From NCBI GenBank assembly GCA_963693365.1, contig CAVNZM010000004.1:9858001-9922000 (forward strand): DNA of 64,000 nt, in the 5' to 3' direction. The notes beneath the pieces were generated by a model that saw only the letters and a program-made list of their open reading frames with translations, was not told the origin of the DNA and made no database searches. Position numbers and translations under genes: made by a program. This document shows, one piece after another, positions 1-45,800 of the stretch; within the stretch, counting starts at the first letter, position 1; every line of letters starts with the position of its first letter. The DNA is from Amoebidium appalachense. Lineage: Eukaryota; Ichthyosporea.

Positions 1-30
1 TGAGGGAGGGGAAGGTTTTTTTTTTTTTTT

Positions 31-62
<32 letters not shown>

Positions 63-373
63 GGGGGCAAGGGGCGGGCGGGCGGGCGGGGGGGGGGGGG
101 GGGGAGGGGCACATATTGTTGTTGTTGTATGATTGCAGTGCCCTGACACCACCTCCCTTCGATACTTGATCTCACACGTATGGCCCTCCACATGTGCTTA
201 GGGTGGTGATGAAAGGTCTCTTTCACCAACCACTGCGCCAAAAAATAAAAAGAAATAAACATTTTTTTTTGGAATCACTGCACCAGTGTTGACTGGCAGA
301 TGAGCTTTGCTAACTTTCAATGCTCTTTGGCTTATCTAGGCTCTCATCCCCCCCCCCCCCCCCCCCCCCCCCG

Positions 374-435
<62 letters not shown>

Positions 436-754
436 ACAGAAAAAAAAAAGAAAACCACACCACCACGACCACCCCCCCCTCCCCTCCCCCTCCCCCCCCC
501 CCCCCCCCCACACACACACACCCTGCACACACACACACACATATAGACGTCATTTTCACCTTCCCATTCCCTGTTATAACTCTCGTTCTCGTCCCTGGAC
601 CTCCCCCCCTCTCCCCCCCCCCCCCCCCCCCTTCCTTCTCTCCATACCCCCGGGCCTTCTCTTCCCTCTCCCCAAACACCACAAACACACGTACACCCTC
701 CATCTTCCCACATCTTCCTCTGTTTCTCTCTACCCCCTCTCTTTCGTGTTTCAG
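1..754. repeat. Left-edge MCTP intron: T(n)G(n), GT/CA and poly-C tracts
   Basis: The window opens inside an intron. Poly-T at about 17-40 runs into poly-G to 61, followed by GGGC-type repeats to 104. A CA run lies at 375-413 and poly-C tracts at about 350-373, 488-510 and 615-633. The stretch between, 110-300, is ordinary AT-balanced intron with nothing recognisable. The acceptor TTTCAG at 749-754 ends it. Confidence 0.7.
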
Positions 755-27527
<26,773 letters not shown>

Positions 27528-27603
27528 GTGTATCCCCATATGTGATGGGATATGAAATTTGCAGATTCAATGTTATGCTCTTGTTCTTCGTTTCAGATCC
27601 CCC

Positions 27604-27650
<47 letters not shown>

Positions 27651-28822
27651 ACTCACACACTCACACACTAACAAACTGAAGAAGGCTGTGTGTGTGCTCT
27701 CTTATTCCTGGTCTTGTCTTGCATTCTATTATCAAAGATCTCCCCCCTCCCCCCCCCTTTTTTTCGTGGACTTTATATGGTTAGATTCTGAGTTTTCATT
27801 TTTGTGACATTTTATGTTTTGTCCTGTTTCTCCTCCATATATCCAACCCTCAAATGCATACATCCCCCATCCCCCCTCCCCCCCTCCTCCCCCCCCCCCT
27901 CCTCCCCCCCCCCCCCCCCCCCCCCCCCCCCCACCACCACCACCACCACCACCCCCAGCGCCTTTTCCGCTCTGTCCTTCCTCTCAATGTGCGGTCGTTA
28001 AAAACATGGATGGTATAATGAGTTTGAATGTAGTAGTAATTATGATGCGGACATTTCAATAGTGTCTAGTCTTTCCTCTAGAGCGTGGGCATATAAAGTG
28101 TGAAAGTTTCACTGGGATGGTGAGGTGCTTTCAGAGATGTAAATTTAGAAATTAATGAGTGGATGAATGCGATTTTTCTTTTTGGAATACAGCTTTGTTT
28201 TTAACAGTGATATTGTTTCCACCAAGATTTTTTTTTAATTTTTGGGAAGGATGCTCGTTTGAATGTACAGACCATACAGTGATGGTGCACATATCTTTGC
28301 TTTTATTTTTTGCAGCTGCAGCCTGTATCCCATTGTTTAATGGCCGTTAAATTATTTTAGTGCCTGCGCATAAATGCCACAGCTGGCTGAGTTAAAGACA
28401 CATGTGTTGACGAGAATGTAAAGTAAGTTCTTTAACAGAAGTTAGGAAGCAATCGGCGACTGGCATTAGGCAACAATCTATGCATGTGCTTGCCAGCATG
28501 TCGTGCGAATACTTCGTAAATTTGGACTGTAAATTTGCAGGTTCAAACATTATGAGAACTTTTGTTACTCCAGTTGAAAGGAGCCATGAGTAAAAATGTT
28601 GCAGTAAATAGGGGGTGGAAACAAGAGCGCTAGCCCTTGTCATATGCATGATGCGCCGGTGTCCGCCTTTTCAGGTTGTGACTGTGCATGCATCATGCAT
28701 TTATATCACTTGAACATCACTCAGACGTCTGATATTCAAAACCTCATGGATACACATAGACCCATGACTCCATGTCATGCGCGTGCCCACGCACACACAC
28801 ATGTCACACACACACACAAACA

Positions 28823-28857
<35 letters not shown>

Positions 28858-28861
28858 CCAT
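27528..28861. other. MCTP 3' flank and intergenic sequence
   Basis: Between the MCTP stop and the PI synthase promoter. It holds poly-C then CA repeat at 27600-27668, a CT/poly-C/CAC tract at 27863-27952 and a CA run at 28807-28855. The rest (28000-28790) is unique AT-richer sequence in which I see no exon and no clear canonical poly(A) signal near the stop. Confidence 0.6.
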
Positions 28862-29180
28862 ACACATGCACGTGCAGCACACACACGCTCACAAACGCAC
28901 GTGCGCACAAAAACTAATTTAGGTAAACCTGTAAGTGTCTGCTCAGCAGCCTATAGGTGACGCTGTGTAGATTTATTTCGTGGGGTGTTCCGCAGAGTTG
29001 ATTCGGCTAGGAAGAGCAGCCCACACATGCACGTGCAGCACACACACGCTCACAAACGCGCGTGCGCACAAAAACTAATTTAGGTAAACCTGTAAATGTC
29101 TGCTCAGCAGCCTATAGGTGACGCTGTGTAGATTTATTTCGTGGGGTGTTCCGCAGAGTTGATTCGGCTAGGAAGAGCAG

Positions 29181-29183
<3 letters not shown>
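28862..29183. repeat. Tandem duplication, 161-bp unit, two copies
   Basis: 28862-29022 and 29023-29183 are identical except for two substitutions seen by eye. The second copy ends in GAGCAGCCC exactly as the first does, but continues into a 48-nt poly-C run (29181-29228). Confidence 0.95.
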
Positions 29184-29231
<48 letters not shown>

Positions 29232-29444
29232 CTCCCTCCCTCCCTCCCTCCCTCCCCGCCCTCCGGAGGGATTCTCCTGCAGCTGTTACGTGTAACTTGT
29301 CTCTCTCCCTCCCCCCCCCCTTCTTTTCCCTTCTTTTTTTTCCCCTCTCGTCCCCTTCATGTCTGATTGCCATTTGCCATGGCTGTCAGAAAAATAAAAT
29401 AAAATAAAAATAAAATCATTATAGGAAATTTATCGCGGGATGTT

Positions 29445-29560
29445 TTTAGCCAATCACAGCAACCTGCCAATTATGGCAGGTATTTTTGTGTCCCGCGGCC
29501 AAGCTACAAATTTGAGCGAGAACTTCTCCGTACTGTTTTATGTGTAGAAAGGTGAGAAAA
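29445..29560 (+). promoter_or_regulatory. Probable promoter region of the PI synthase gene
   Basis: Contains a CCAAT box (AGCCAATCACAG, about 29448) and the inverted repeat CCTGCC-AATTAT-GGCAGG at 29463-29480, some 200 bp before the start codon. No clear TATA box is seen here. Assignment is by position and is tentative. Confidence 0.35.
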
Positions 29561-29668
29561 CGTAGTGCTACACACTTGTATGTGCTAGCTAGGCCTATTT
29601 TTTTTTTTTAACATTAACAACTGCATATTTTCTGGTGGCTCGGCGCCGCCGAAAGGACTCACGAGAAA

Positions 29669-36537
<6,869 letters not shown>

Positions 36538-36611
36538 GAACACCAACCACCTCATACAAAAGGGTGCTAATGGGCTCCTTTAACTCGTGGTTGCATGCAC
36601 ACATGACATTA

Positions 36612-36617
36612 AATAAA
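36612..36617 (+). terminator. Poly(A) signal of the PI synthase gene
   Basis: AATAAA, 75 bp after the TAG stop, in ATTAAATAAATAG. Confidence 0.7.
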
Positions 36618-36886
36618 TAGATCCTTCTTCTATCCTCTAAGCGTTTGTGGATGCAGTAATGGGTCCTAATTTAAAGGAGAACCCATCTGGTTAACGAATC
36701 GCATCCTGGCCTAAATAAGTTCATGGTGCGGAGATTTTTCCTTTATTGATGGGATCTAGAATTATAACACAGCCTATTGAGTTTCGTACACATCTTAATG
36801 AGTTCAGTATCACTAAATTATTGTTTGATAATATCCATAATATCCCTCCATAAAGTAGTATTTTTTTTTCATGTGGTTAGGGTGTT

Positions 36887-36980
36887 ATGTACTATGAGTG
36901 TCGGAGTTGGATTCTAATGCAGTATAATACTCCATGTACTATGAGTGTCGGAGTTGGATTCTAATGCAGTATAATACTCT
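36887..36980. repeat. Tandem duplication, 47-bp unit, two copies
   Basis: 36887-36933 and 36934-36980 (ATGTACTATGAGTGTCGGAG and following) appear identical apart from the last base. Confidence 0.95.
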
Positions 36981-37455
36981 TTCCTGAAACATATATGTAT
37001 TTTTTCCCTTTCTCTCAATACATGTTTCGTTCGCATGTTCCACGTGTGTCAAAAGCTTCCGAACGGTTCCTATGTTAGGGATGTGCACATATATAGGTAG
37101 GCACATCTATGAACACGATGTATCTTGCATATGTCCATGGCGCACTGTGATTGTATACGAGTACACGTGTGTGTATCTGTTTACAGTGTCCGTGTGTAGG
37201 GGGTGGCAATGTGTGAAACGGGGAGCGAAGGAGCGGAAGGTTGTGTGTAGGAGCATGGGGAGGGGGGTTGTGTGCATTCTTGTGTGTAATGCATACGGTG
37301 GGTGGTTGGACGTGTGTGAATGCTGCTGTGAATGGTTGTGGTGTGTGCACAGCATGTGTGCATGTGTGTGTAGGAAGGGGGGGGGAGGGTTGTGTGCATC
37401 CGTGCCCAAAGGTGGGTGGGTATACCTGTGCCTGCACGGTGTGTGGCTCGAGGTC

Positions 37456-37486
<31 letters not shown>

Positions 37487-37598
37487 GCGTGTGCATGTGC
37501 ATGTGCGTGTGCGCACACATACGCACACTGTGTGGGTGTATGTAGGAGCGTGTGTGTGGACATGTGTGCTTGACATGTGCCTCCCGCGTGCATGCCTG

Positions 37599-37685
<87 letters not shown>

Positions 37686-38142
37686 AGTGAGGCCGGGCGG
37701 GTGTTTGGTGAGTCCTGAATTCCGGGGGGAGGGGCCCAGGGGGGGGGGGGGGGGGGAGGTTGGCTTTTCCGCTGTAGCGAGAGGCCTCGGGTGTGTGTGT
37801 GTATGTGTGTGGGTGGGTGGGTGAGGGGGGAAGGGGGAGGGGGGGGGGGGGGGGGGGGGGGTAAGCAGCTGAGGGTTGGTTTGAGATGGTAGAGGGAGCG
37901 TCTAGGCTAGGGAGGGGGAGGATCGGGGGGAGGGGGGGTGAGGGGGTTGGGGAGGGAGCTAGAGCGGGGATGAGAGGGGATCATGAGCCCGGCCATTGTT
38001 GTCACACCTCCGTTTTGGCACTGGATGTCGATTACATCTGCTGAGAAGGGTACCGGGGAGGCACGCGGAAACGTGTGGGCAAACTCCTAAGAAAGGGTAA
38101 GAGGAAGTGGATGTTAACAGCTGGGGCCTAGGTGTGTGTCTG

Positions 38143-38202
<60 letters not shown>

Positions 38203-38547
38203 TGTGTGTGTGTGAACACACATGTGTGTGGGAGAAGGATGGGAGGAGGACAGGGGGGTCATCATGGATTATAGACATGTTGATAATGATCGATGACGGA
38301 CACGACCAAAGACGATCGAGCAAGTTCCGAATTGATGAGACGGTTTTTTTTTGTTTTTTTTTTTTTTGAGGGGGGGGGGGGGGGGGGGGGGGTTTGGGAG
38401 GTGTGAAAAAGCAACAACCAATTAGCATATGGTGACAAAGTGGTTTGAACAGTGTGTGTGTGTGTGTGTGTGTGTGTGACACTGTGTATGTGTGTATCTG
38501 TGTGTGTGTGGGAGCCTCAGGGTGTGCGTGTGCGTGTGTGTGTGTGT

Positions 38548-38578
<31 letters not shown>

Positions 38579-39106
38579 ATTGTGTGAGTGTGTGTGCAGG
38601 GGGGTGGGGGGAGGGGAGAGGGTGTCCGTGGGGGGAGGGGGGGGGGGAGAGGGGAGGACTTCGCCCAGGAGATAGATGTGCTGAAAGCCAGCAGTTGTTC
38701 CTAGCAGCAACTTTACCATACCAACCGTTGACATGTCATTGTTCAAGATCCACATCGGTCACGTGCTTTTTTTATCATGTATTCCCACTACAACGCGTTA
38801 CGACCGCCTACAAAACGGTAGCAAATTGCATCATATATCACATCTGTACACTTCGTCGCATCGCGGTTCTGGATGCAGACATCCTGCGTATTTCTATCTA
38901 TAGAGAAATCGATCACGGCTTGTACCATCTAGTGCTAGGTACAGTATAATTGACTATTGTATGCCATTCCTACGATAAGTACCGCGAAATTACTGTATAA
39001 TTATAACCTATATAGCACGATACAGTGTGACAAACCAGGACAAACCCTACCCCAATTCTTTAACCCATATATATTTTCGTAACATTAACCCTCAACCGAA
39101 GCATGC
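36981..39106. other. Intergenic region between PI synthase and transporter
   Basis: GT-rich and G-rich: GT runs at 37459-37480, 37605-37642, 38142-38198 and 38452-38478, poly-G at 37643-37683 and 37840-37861, and a T/G composite at 38343-38392. Nothing codes here that I can support. The last 400 bp before the transporter stop is unique AT-rich sequence, its 3' flank. Confidence 0.6.
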
Positions 39107-40732
39107 TTAGGCAAGGACAGCGCGTGCCTCTACATTCTTCCTGTTCAGATTTGAGTGGCCTTTGCCGTACAGAAAGTAAACAACCACACCAACGACCAGC
39201 CAGATGGCCATCCGCATAATTGTTGCCGGGGTGGCAGTGGCGATAAGAAGACCAGATGTGGCAATCGCCATAATGGGAATCACATACGGACCCAAGGGAA
39301 CCCTGAACTTGCGTGGTGCGTTAGGGTGCGTATGGCGCATGATAATAACACCAACAGCAACAAGTGCAAAGCAGAAAAGGGTGCCGATGGACGTCAACTC
39401 GCCGAGGACGTCAATGGGAAGGATTCCAGCGGCAACAGCGATGATGCTACCAGTAATGATGGTTGTGACGTAGGGCGTATGGTACTTGGGGTGCACCTTG
39501 GTGGCAATCTTGGGGAAGAGACCATCCTTGGCCATGGAGTAGAACACGCGGGGCTGGGCCAGGAGCAAGACCATGAGCACAGACGTCAGACCAGCAACGG
39601 CACCCACAGCAACAAAGGTAGAGAGCCAAGGAAGGCCAACCTTCTCAGCGGCATAGGAGATAGGATGGGCAACACCAAGCTCGGTGTAGGGCACCATGCC
39701 CGTGATAACCAGGCACACAGCCATGTACAGCACGGTGCACACGGTCAGAGACCCAAGGATACCGATGGGGAGGTCACGCTGGGGGTTTTTGGCCTCCTGG
39801 CCGGCGGTGGCAACTGCGTCAAATCCGATGAAGGCAAAGAATACGGTTGTGGATGCCTGAAGCACACCTGTGAAACCGTAGCGGCCAAAGCTGCCCTCGT
39901 TTGCCGGCATGAAGGGAGACCAATTGTCAGGGTCGACCTTGGTAGAGCCTGCAATGATAAACACAATGATGACCACGAGCTTAATCATCACAATGCCAGT
40001 GTTGAGCCATGCAGATTGCTTGGCGCCAAAGCACAAAACGGCCGTGATGAGAAGGACAATGATGATGGCCGGCAGACAGATGTAGTTACCGGTGGTGTAG
40101 AAACTCTCGGTCTTAGAGTCCCATGCGAGGGGAGACTCTGTCCACTTGGGGTCGAGGTGCACGTGGAAGACTGTTTCCAGAAAGGACTTGAAGTATGCGT
40201 TCCAGCCCACAGCCACGGTCGCAGCACCCACGGCGTATTCGAGAATCATCGACCAACCGTTGAGCCATGCGGCAAACTCACCCATTGTTGCGTAAACGTA
40301 AGTGAAGGCGCTGCCAGAAACAGGAATCATAGCACTCAGCTCGGCGTAGCACAGGCCTGCAAAAGCAGAAGCAAACGCGGCAATGACGAAGGAAAGCACG
40401 ACGGCTGGGCCGGCGTTCTTTGCCGCTGCAGTACCAGTAATGACGAAAATACCCGTACCAATGATGCATCCAATACCCAACATCACAAGGTCCAGGCCGC
40501 TAAGTGAACGCTGCATCTTGTTCTCTTCACCGCACTCAGCCAAGAGTGTCTCCATGGACTTGGTGGCTACAAGCTGCCTCAGGTGGGGCCGCAGCCAGCC
40601 CATGACACCGGACGAGGGCTCATCGTCGGTGGGAGAAGAAGGGGCTGTGTATGGGATTTCCGTCGAGATGGCGTCGATTACCTGGCCGTTGGCCCCGCTC
40701 ACCTCATACCCCTTCTTGTCGACTTCCGTCAT
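39107..40732 (-). CDS. APC-superfamily amino-acid permease, bacterial/CAT type, intronless
   Basis: Predicted plasma-membrane carrier for amino acids, probably cationic ones, by family resemblance only. A single exon encodes 541 residues. I start at the ATG at 40732 (MTEVDKKGYEVSG) because a TATA box lies at 40871-40879 on the same strand; the upstream in-frame ATG at 40984 would be upstream of that box. After an 80-residue hydrophilic N-terminus comes TM1 with the family motif GIGCIIGTGIFVITG (86-100), then GPAVVLSF, AGLCYAELSAMIPVSGSAFTY, and GEFAAWLNGWSMILEYAVGAATVAVGWNAYF, which is the wording of bacterial CAT-like permeases. About 12 membrane segments can be counted. The tail is short and basic. 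The lack of introns, unlike the split genes on both sides, and the bacterial-type sequence make transfer or retroposition possible. Confidence 0.93.
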   Translation of the reverse strand: MTEVDKKGYEVSGANGQVIDAISTEIPYTAPSSPTDDEPSSGVMGWLRPHLRQLVATKSMETLLAECGEENKMQRSLSGLDLVMLGIGCIIGTGIFVITGTAAAKNAGPAVVLSFVIAAFASAFAGLCYAELSAMIPVSGSAFTYVYATMGEFAAWLNGWSMILEYAVGAATVAVGWNAYFKSFLETVFHVHLDPKWTESPLAWDSKTESFYTTGNYICLPAIIIVLLITAVLCFGAKQSAWLNTGIVMIKLVVIIVFIIAGSTKVDPDNWSPFMPANEGSFGRYGFTGVLQASTTVFFAFIGFDAVATAGQEAKNPQRDLPIGILGSLTVCTVLYMAVCLVITGMVPYTELGVAHPISYAAEKVGLPWLSTFVAVGAVAGLTSVLMVLLLAQPRVFYSMAKDGLFPKIATKVHPKYHTPYVTTIITGSIIAVAAGILPIDVLGELTSIGTLFCFALVAVGVIIMRHTHPNAPRKFRVPLGPYVIPIMAIATSGLLIATATPATIMRMAIWLVVGVVVYFLYGKGHSNLNRKNVEARAVLA

Positions 40733-40870
40733 TTTTGCGTAAACTGAGGCTCTGGCCTGGGATAATAGAAGCTGTGGTATACCAAACAACAGCCAACGCG
40801 TTTTTGCAGCTGAACAATGTAGCTGGCGCAGTGACTGTTGCGGATATGACAGGTTTGACTTGCCGGTCGC

Positions 40871-40879
40871 CTTTATATA
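40871..40879 (-). promoter_or_regulatory. TATA box of the transporter gene
   Basis: TATATAAAG on the minus strand, about 140 bp upstream of the chosen ATG. This implies a 5' leader of roughly 110 nt. Confidence 0.65.
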
Positions 40880-40979
40880 GGCGTACCGGAACGCCCGGCT
40901 ATGCTGATTCCCGATTGGTCGATAAACCGGCCAGAGATTGTCGCTACATGATTGGATGGATACTAACGTGCTGGAGATG

Positions 40980-41871
40980 GGCAAATCGTCGACAACTCAC
41001 CGCCGGGCGGCCGGGCCACCCCGGTCCCGACGACACCCGTGGGAAATCATTGAATGGTTAGAATTCATGTACACACATAACATAAGCTACGCGCACCTAA
41101 TTGAATTGCCCAAATGTAAGAATATTCAATGGAAAGCATGAATTCTTTTGTTTTGGCGGTATTAACTACTTGAAAGCTTGAGTGCCACACACACACATAC
41201 AGGGACCGGATTTCTATATGGGACATAAACTTTCAGTATGCAGATCTAGATATGATGCATACTGCGCGAATTAGCTCCAGCCTGGCATGGTCAACAGAAC
41301 TTATGAACAAGGCTAGTGTTGTTTTTGCTTTGAATAAACAAACATAACGGCCATACTATGTTAGTTATCTTTTGCAGCTGAGTTTAGCCCATTTTTTGGC
41401 CAACCTGATTAGTGATTCATCATGCACGCTCGACGTGGGTCACGGGAACATCCTTTTTTGCCGCGCTCGTGTCCCATCTGAGTGGTTGAATTCAACGAAT
41501 CGGAATTCAGGGAAAAAACGGACAGACCCAGGGATCCAAATTCCCAAAAACAGTTTGGGAATTTCCCAAACTTTTTTTGCGGATTCCCAAAGAACCTTCG
41601 GGGAATAGGGGTGCCCATTGGGGGGGGGGGGGGGAGGGGGGGGGGGGGGGGGAAGGGGAGAGGGAAATGGGAGGCCTGGGGAGAGAGAGAGAGAGAGAGA
41701 GAGAGTGTGTGTGTGTGTGTGGGGGGGGGGGGTAGAGGAGGGGGACTCGAGTGGAGAAGTGGACTGTGGGTGGATATTGGTGCCCAGGGCCGGGGGGAGG
41801 GGAGGAATACGTAGTCACGATAGTATATAGGGGCCGGGGGCCCGGGGGCCGGGGCCCCGGGGCCGGGGGGG

Positions 41872-41912
<41 letters not shown>

Positions 41913-42665
41913 TTGGGGCTGGTGAGTGGCCATTACAGCAGGTCACTGGGGCGGAGGGGCGGGGAGGGCCGTATCTGTTTATGTTTCTGTGCACGCCCGG
42001 GATTTTCCCAAACGCTTTCCCAAAGTTTTTTTGGCGAATCCCAATTTAGTTGGACCCTACCCCAAAGTTTCAAAAACAGAATTCAAACCCTGGGAAGACC
42101 TTCCTAATTTGGATGATTGAGCCACCGGCTGTTTCTTATTGGTCGACAGCAGCTCCGAATTCCACCAAAACTATTTTCCTCCTCACAACGTCAGCTGTTG
42201 AGTCAGCCACACTCACCCGTATATTATATCCACGTTAAACTTTCTCTTGGTTCTTTCTTTTCATTTCATTTGATTTTAAAAGATTTCACATGAAAATTAC
42301 CTAAGGAATAAAGAAAAGAGTGTAAGTTAAGAAAAATTCCGCACGCGCACGTCGTATGCATTCGTGATGATGAGTGAATCTGCGGGACATATGCCGCAGC
42401 ATAAATATATTGCGGTGACAACCTGCGACTGCGAGTTGTTGTGAGTCAACTTGTGACACTCCTGCACCCTTCAATAAAACCCACAAGCAAATACATATGG
42501 GCATATCCATTGCCAACGTGTACCTACAACATTATTAGGTATCATGAATCGCGAGGGACATACACAGACCATATCATTCAGTAAACAATCTTAGCACATA
42601 CTATTAGACATCACTATGTACATTACCGAGATACGTGTGTGGCACGTGCACCGCCGGACTGGAAA
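40980..42665. other. Intergenic region upstream of the transporter
   Basis: Mostly unique, with a G/GA/GT-rich and GGCC-rich block at 41620-41915. Similar stretches around 41560-41590 and 42015-42044 (TTTCCCAAA, seven T, GCG-AATCCCAA type) flank that block. No coding exon seen. Confidence 0.6.
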
Positions 42666-43000
42666 ATGCGGCTTTCTGCTTTAAAGGGGGCTTCTTTTAG
42701 CTTTTCGGGTCGGGTCGGGTCAGAGGGGTTTCTAGCTATATGATTGGCGTGTTGCGCATCAGTTGCGCACCATCGTTTGGCCGGCAGCAAGGTACAGATG
42801 CGCCATAATACAACAAAAAAGAAAAGAAAGGAAAAAAAAGAAATACAGAATGGAATAATAATAATAAAGCGTTAGAAAAAAATTGCATTTAATATCATGA
42901 TTTATATGCTGAACAAATGGCTTGACCCGGATGTGCTGGAATGGGTGCAATTAATCGTCCTAAAAGAAACCCCCTTTAAGGCTTTCTGAGAAAGCCGCAT
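42666..43000. mobile_element. MITE-like element with inverted ends, 335 bp
   Basis: The left end ATGCGGCTTTCTGCTTTAAA plus GGGGGCTTCTTTTAG is mirrored at the right end by CTAAAAGAAACCCCCTTTAA plus GGCTTTCTGAGAAAGCCGCAT, with one 6-nt insertion and a single mismatch. No transposase frame inside and no certain target duplication. Confidence 0.6.
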
Positions 43001-43688
43001 TCAAACACTGACTGGTATGTTTTCCGCTACACCGTATTTCACGACCATTTTATGATATGTATTTCAACTCACCCCACTAGAAGAGTATTGTGTTTGTGGT
43101 CATTTATTGTGCCACGCTCCTGAGATCTGAGGTTCGTGCACGTGTACCCATGTGGACGATAAATTGCCTCTTTCGCTCATTCCAAAGGGCTCAACCAAAT
43201 CAGTCGACTGTCTGACTGCCTGACGTCGCCGAACTGACTTGAGTCTGCATATGTCTGCAGCGCGCGGTCACGGGCTGATTTCTCAGGGCTTGTGCATCTA
43301 AGTGGCCATAAGCAAGCTGTGACAGGTGTGCCATCTCACACGCAGTCGTTATTATTATTATATGGCTGTGTACGTGACATAGATTCGTATGCAACAGAGC
43401 CCATTCCGCTCACACGGCACAGCTGGCTCAGACTCGGGATGTGCACATTATCCGGGATACTATTAGGGGCTTGGGAAGGATCCTGATATCGATGTCGGCT
43501 CCGGATTGCTGCGGGGGGCAAGTCGGTCAGCCCCGTACGGAGGCTCAGCTTGGAGGATGAGGGAGGAGGGTTGATGGAAGAAGGGGTGAGGGGATGCTTG
43601 TTGAGATTCAAATTACAGTTGAGGGGGTCCTAGGGGATTGTGTGACACCGGTACCGTGTGACACCGTCAGTACAGAGTGTCACAGACA
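43001..43688. other. Unique intergenic sequence
   Basis: No repeats, no splice-bounded open frame and no RNA gene recognised. Confidence 0.5.
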
Positions 43689-43718
43689 CGCAATACACAC
43701 GCACACACAACGTGTGCG

Positions 43719-43790
<72 letters not shown>

Positions 43791-44296
43791 GCACGCACAC
43801 GCACATGCACACGCACACAAGCACACGCACGGGCACACACGTGTACTCGTACAAGCACACACACTCGCACATGCACAAACACACATGCACACGCACTGAC
43901 ACACAAGCACACGCACGCACGCGCGCACACACATGTACACACCCACACCCGTACATTGCACACACACACATGCACACCGTGGCACACATACACGATTACC
44001 GTACACACTGCACATAGACACGCAGACACACACGCGCACGGACACACAGGCACACAGGCACACATGTAGGCAAGGATAGGCCGGTATGCACAAGGACCGG
44101 CGGACGCACACGCAAACGAACACACAGACACGCACAAGCACTGACACACACGCACCTGCACCCGCACCCGCCCATTCACACAGTGTGACCGACACATACG
44201 CACACAAGCACGTGCACATAGACAAACACACAGTGTCACGTAGAAACACAGACACGCACACGCACAGCACACACACACACACGCACGCGTGCACCC

Positions 44297-44334
<38 letters not shown>

Positions 44335-44335
44335 C

Positions 44336-44374
<39 letters not shown>
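43689..44374. repeat. (CA)n-rich array with many GC interruptions
   Basis: Pure CA at 43721-43786, then about 500 bp of CACG/CACT/CAGG variants, and pure CA again at 44301-44374. Confidence 0.9.
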
Positions 44375-44377
<3 letters not shown>

Positions 44378-44920
44378 GCACAACGACAACGAGGCACTCG
44401 GAGTCCCACCGCAACTGTACAGCCACCACAGCAGGCCACGAACTACAACGACCTGCCATGCACCCCCCCCCCCCCCCCCCCCCCCCGGAGCCCCCCCCCC
44501 CCCCCCCCCCCTCCCACCCCCCTATCCCCCCCTCCCACTTCTCCTTTCAACCATTCACCTTCTCCCTCTTTTGCCATCCACCCCTCCTCTCTGTCCCTAG
44601 ATGCCACGGCTCACAGTGCCCTCGACTCAGCTGTAGTGGTCTGCTTCTTGTACCCGACTCTTCCCGCTTTCTTTCTGAATAGGTGCCCATCTGCTTTGAG
44701 ACTTTCCCTACATCTTCTCTGACAGTCCGAACTGTTTTGCTTCCCTGCTCATGCACATACGTTTTATCGAATAATTAACTTACGGAAGTGAGCTGATTAA
44801 CCACTGAAAGGCAGCGGTGCTAATAATGACCTTATTAATAAGGTTGATATCTGTAAGTTAACTCCGGGATTGTTTGTACTTCTAAATATTCCTGCCTAAC
44901 CCTTCCTCCCCTCCCCTTCC

Positions 44921-45273
<353 letters not shown>

Positions 45274-45406
45274 AAGCTGAAATTTCGGTGTCTCGTACCT
45301 GCATAGTTTGGTCTTACTTCCGTAGTAAGTTGATTTTTGAATTGCTCGCCGGTACTTCAAATTCACCCCCCCCCCCCCCCCCCCCTCACCACACCCGCCC
45401 CTCCCC

Positions 45407-45437
<31 letters not shown>

Positions 45438-45553
45438 AAAAAAAAAAAAAAAAAAACGGAGCCCCGTACCGTGCATAGACAGTTGCTGCATCGTCATTCT
45501 ATTGTTGACTTCACTCCACATTCAATTCTTGGCAAGCACATTTGACACACTTA

Positions 45554-45557
45554 CACA

Positions 45558-45602
<45 letters not shown>

Positions 45603-45609
45603 ACACACC

Positions 45610-45642
<33 letters not shown>

Positions 45643-45659
45643 GGGGAGGGAGAGACAGA

Positions 45660-45720
<61 letters not shown>

Positions 45721-45744
45721 TCGGGAGAGAGAGAGAAAAAGCCT

Positions 45745-45790
<46 letters not shown>

Positions 45791-45800
45791 GAGAGAGGGT
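45554..45800. repeat. (CA)n, (GA)n/GATA and poly-G
   Basis: CA run 45554-45600, GA runs to 45719 with three GATA units at 45661-45672, then poly-G at 45747-45789. Confidence 0.9.

Noticed and set aside
39155-40507. 450-codon plus-strand frame
   Set aside because: Exactly antisense to the permease, Gly/Asn/His-rich without domains; explained by codon bias.
40733-40984. 84-residue N-terminal extension of the permease
   Set aside because: The upstream ATG would lie 5' of the TATA box at 40871-40879 and the extra residues have no family resemblance.
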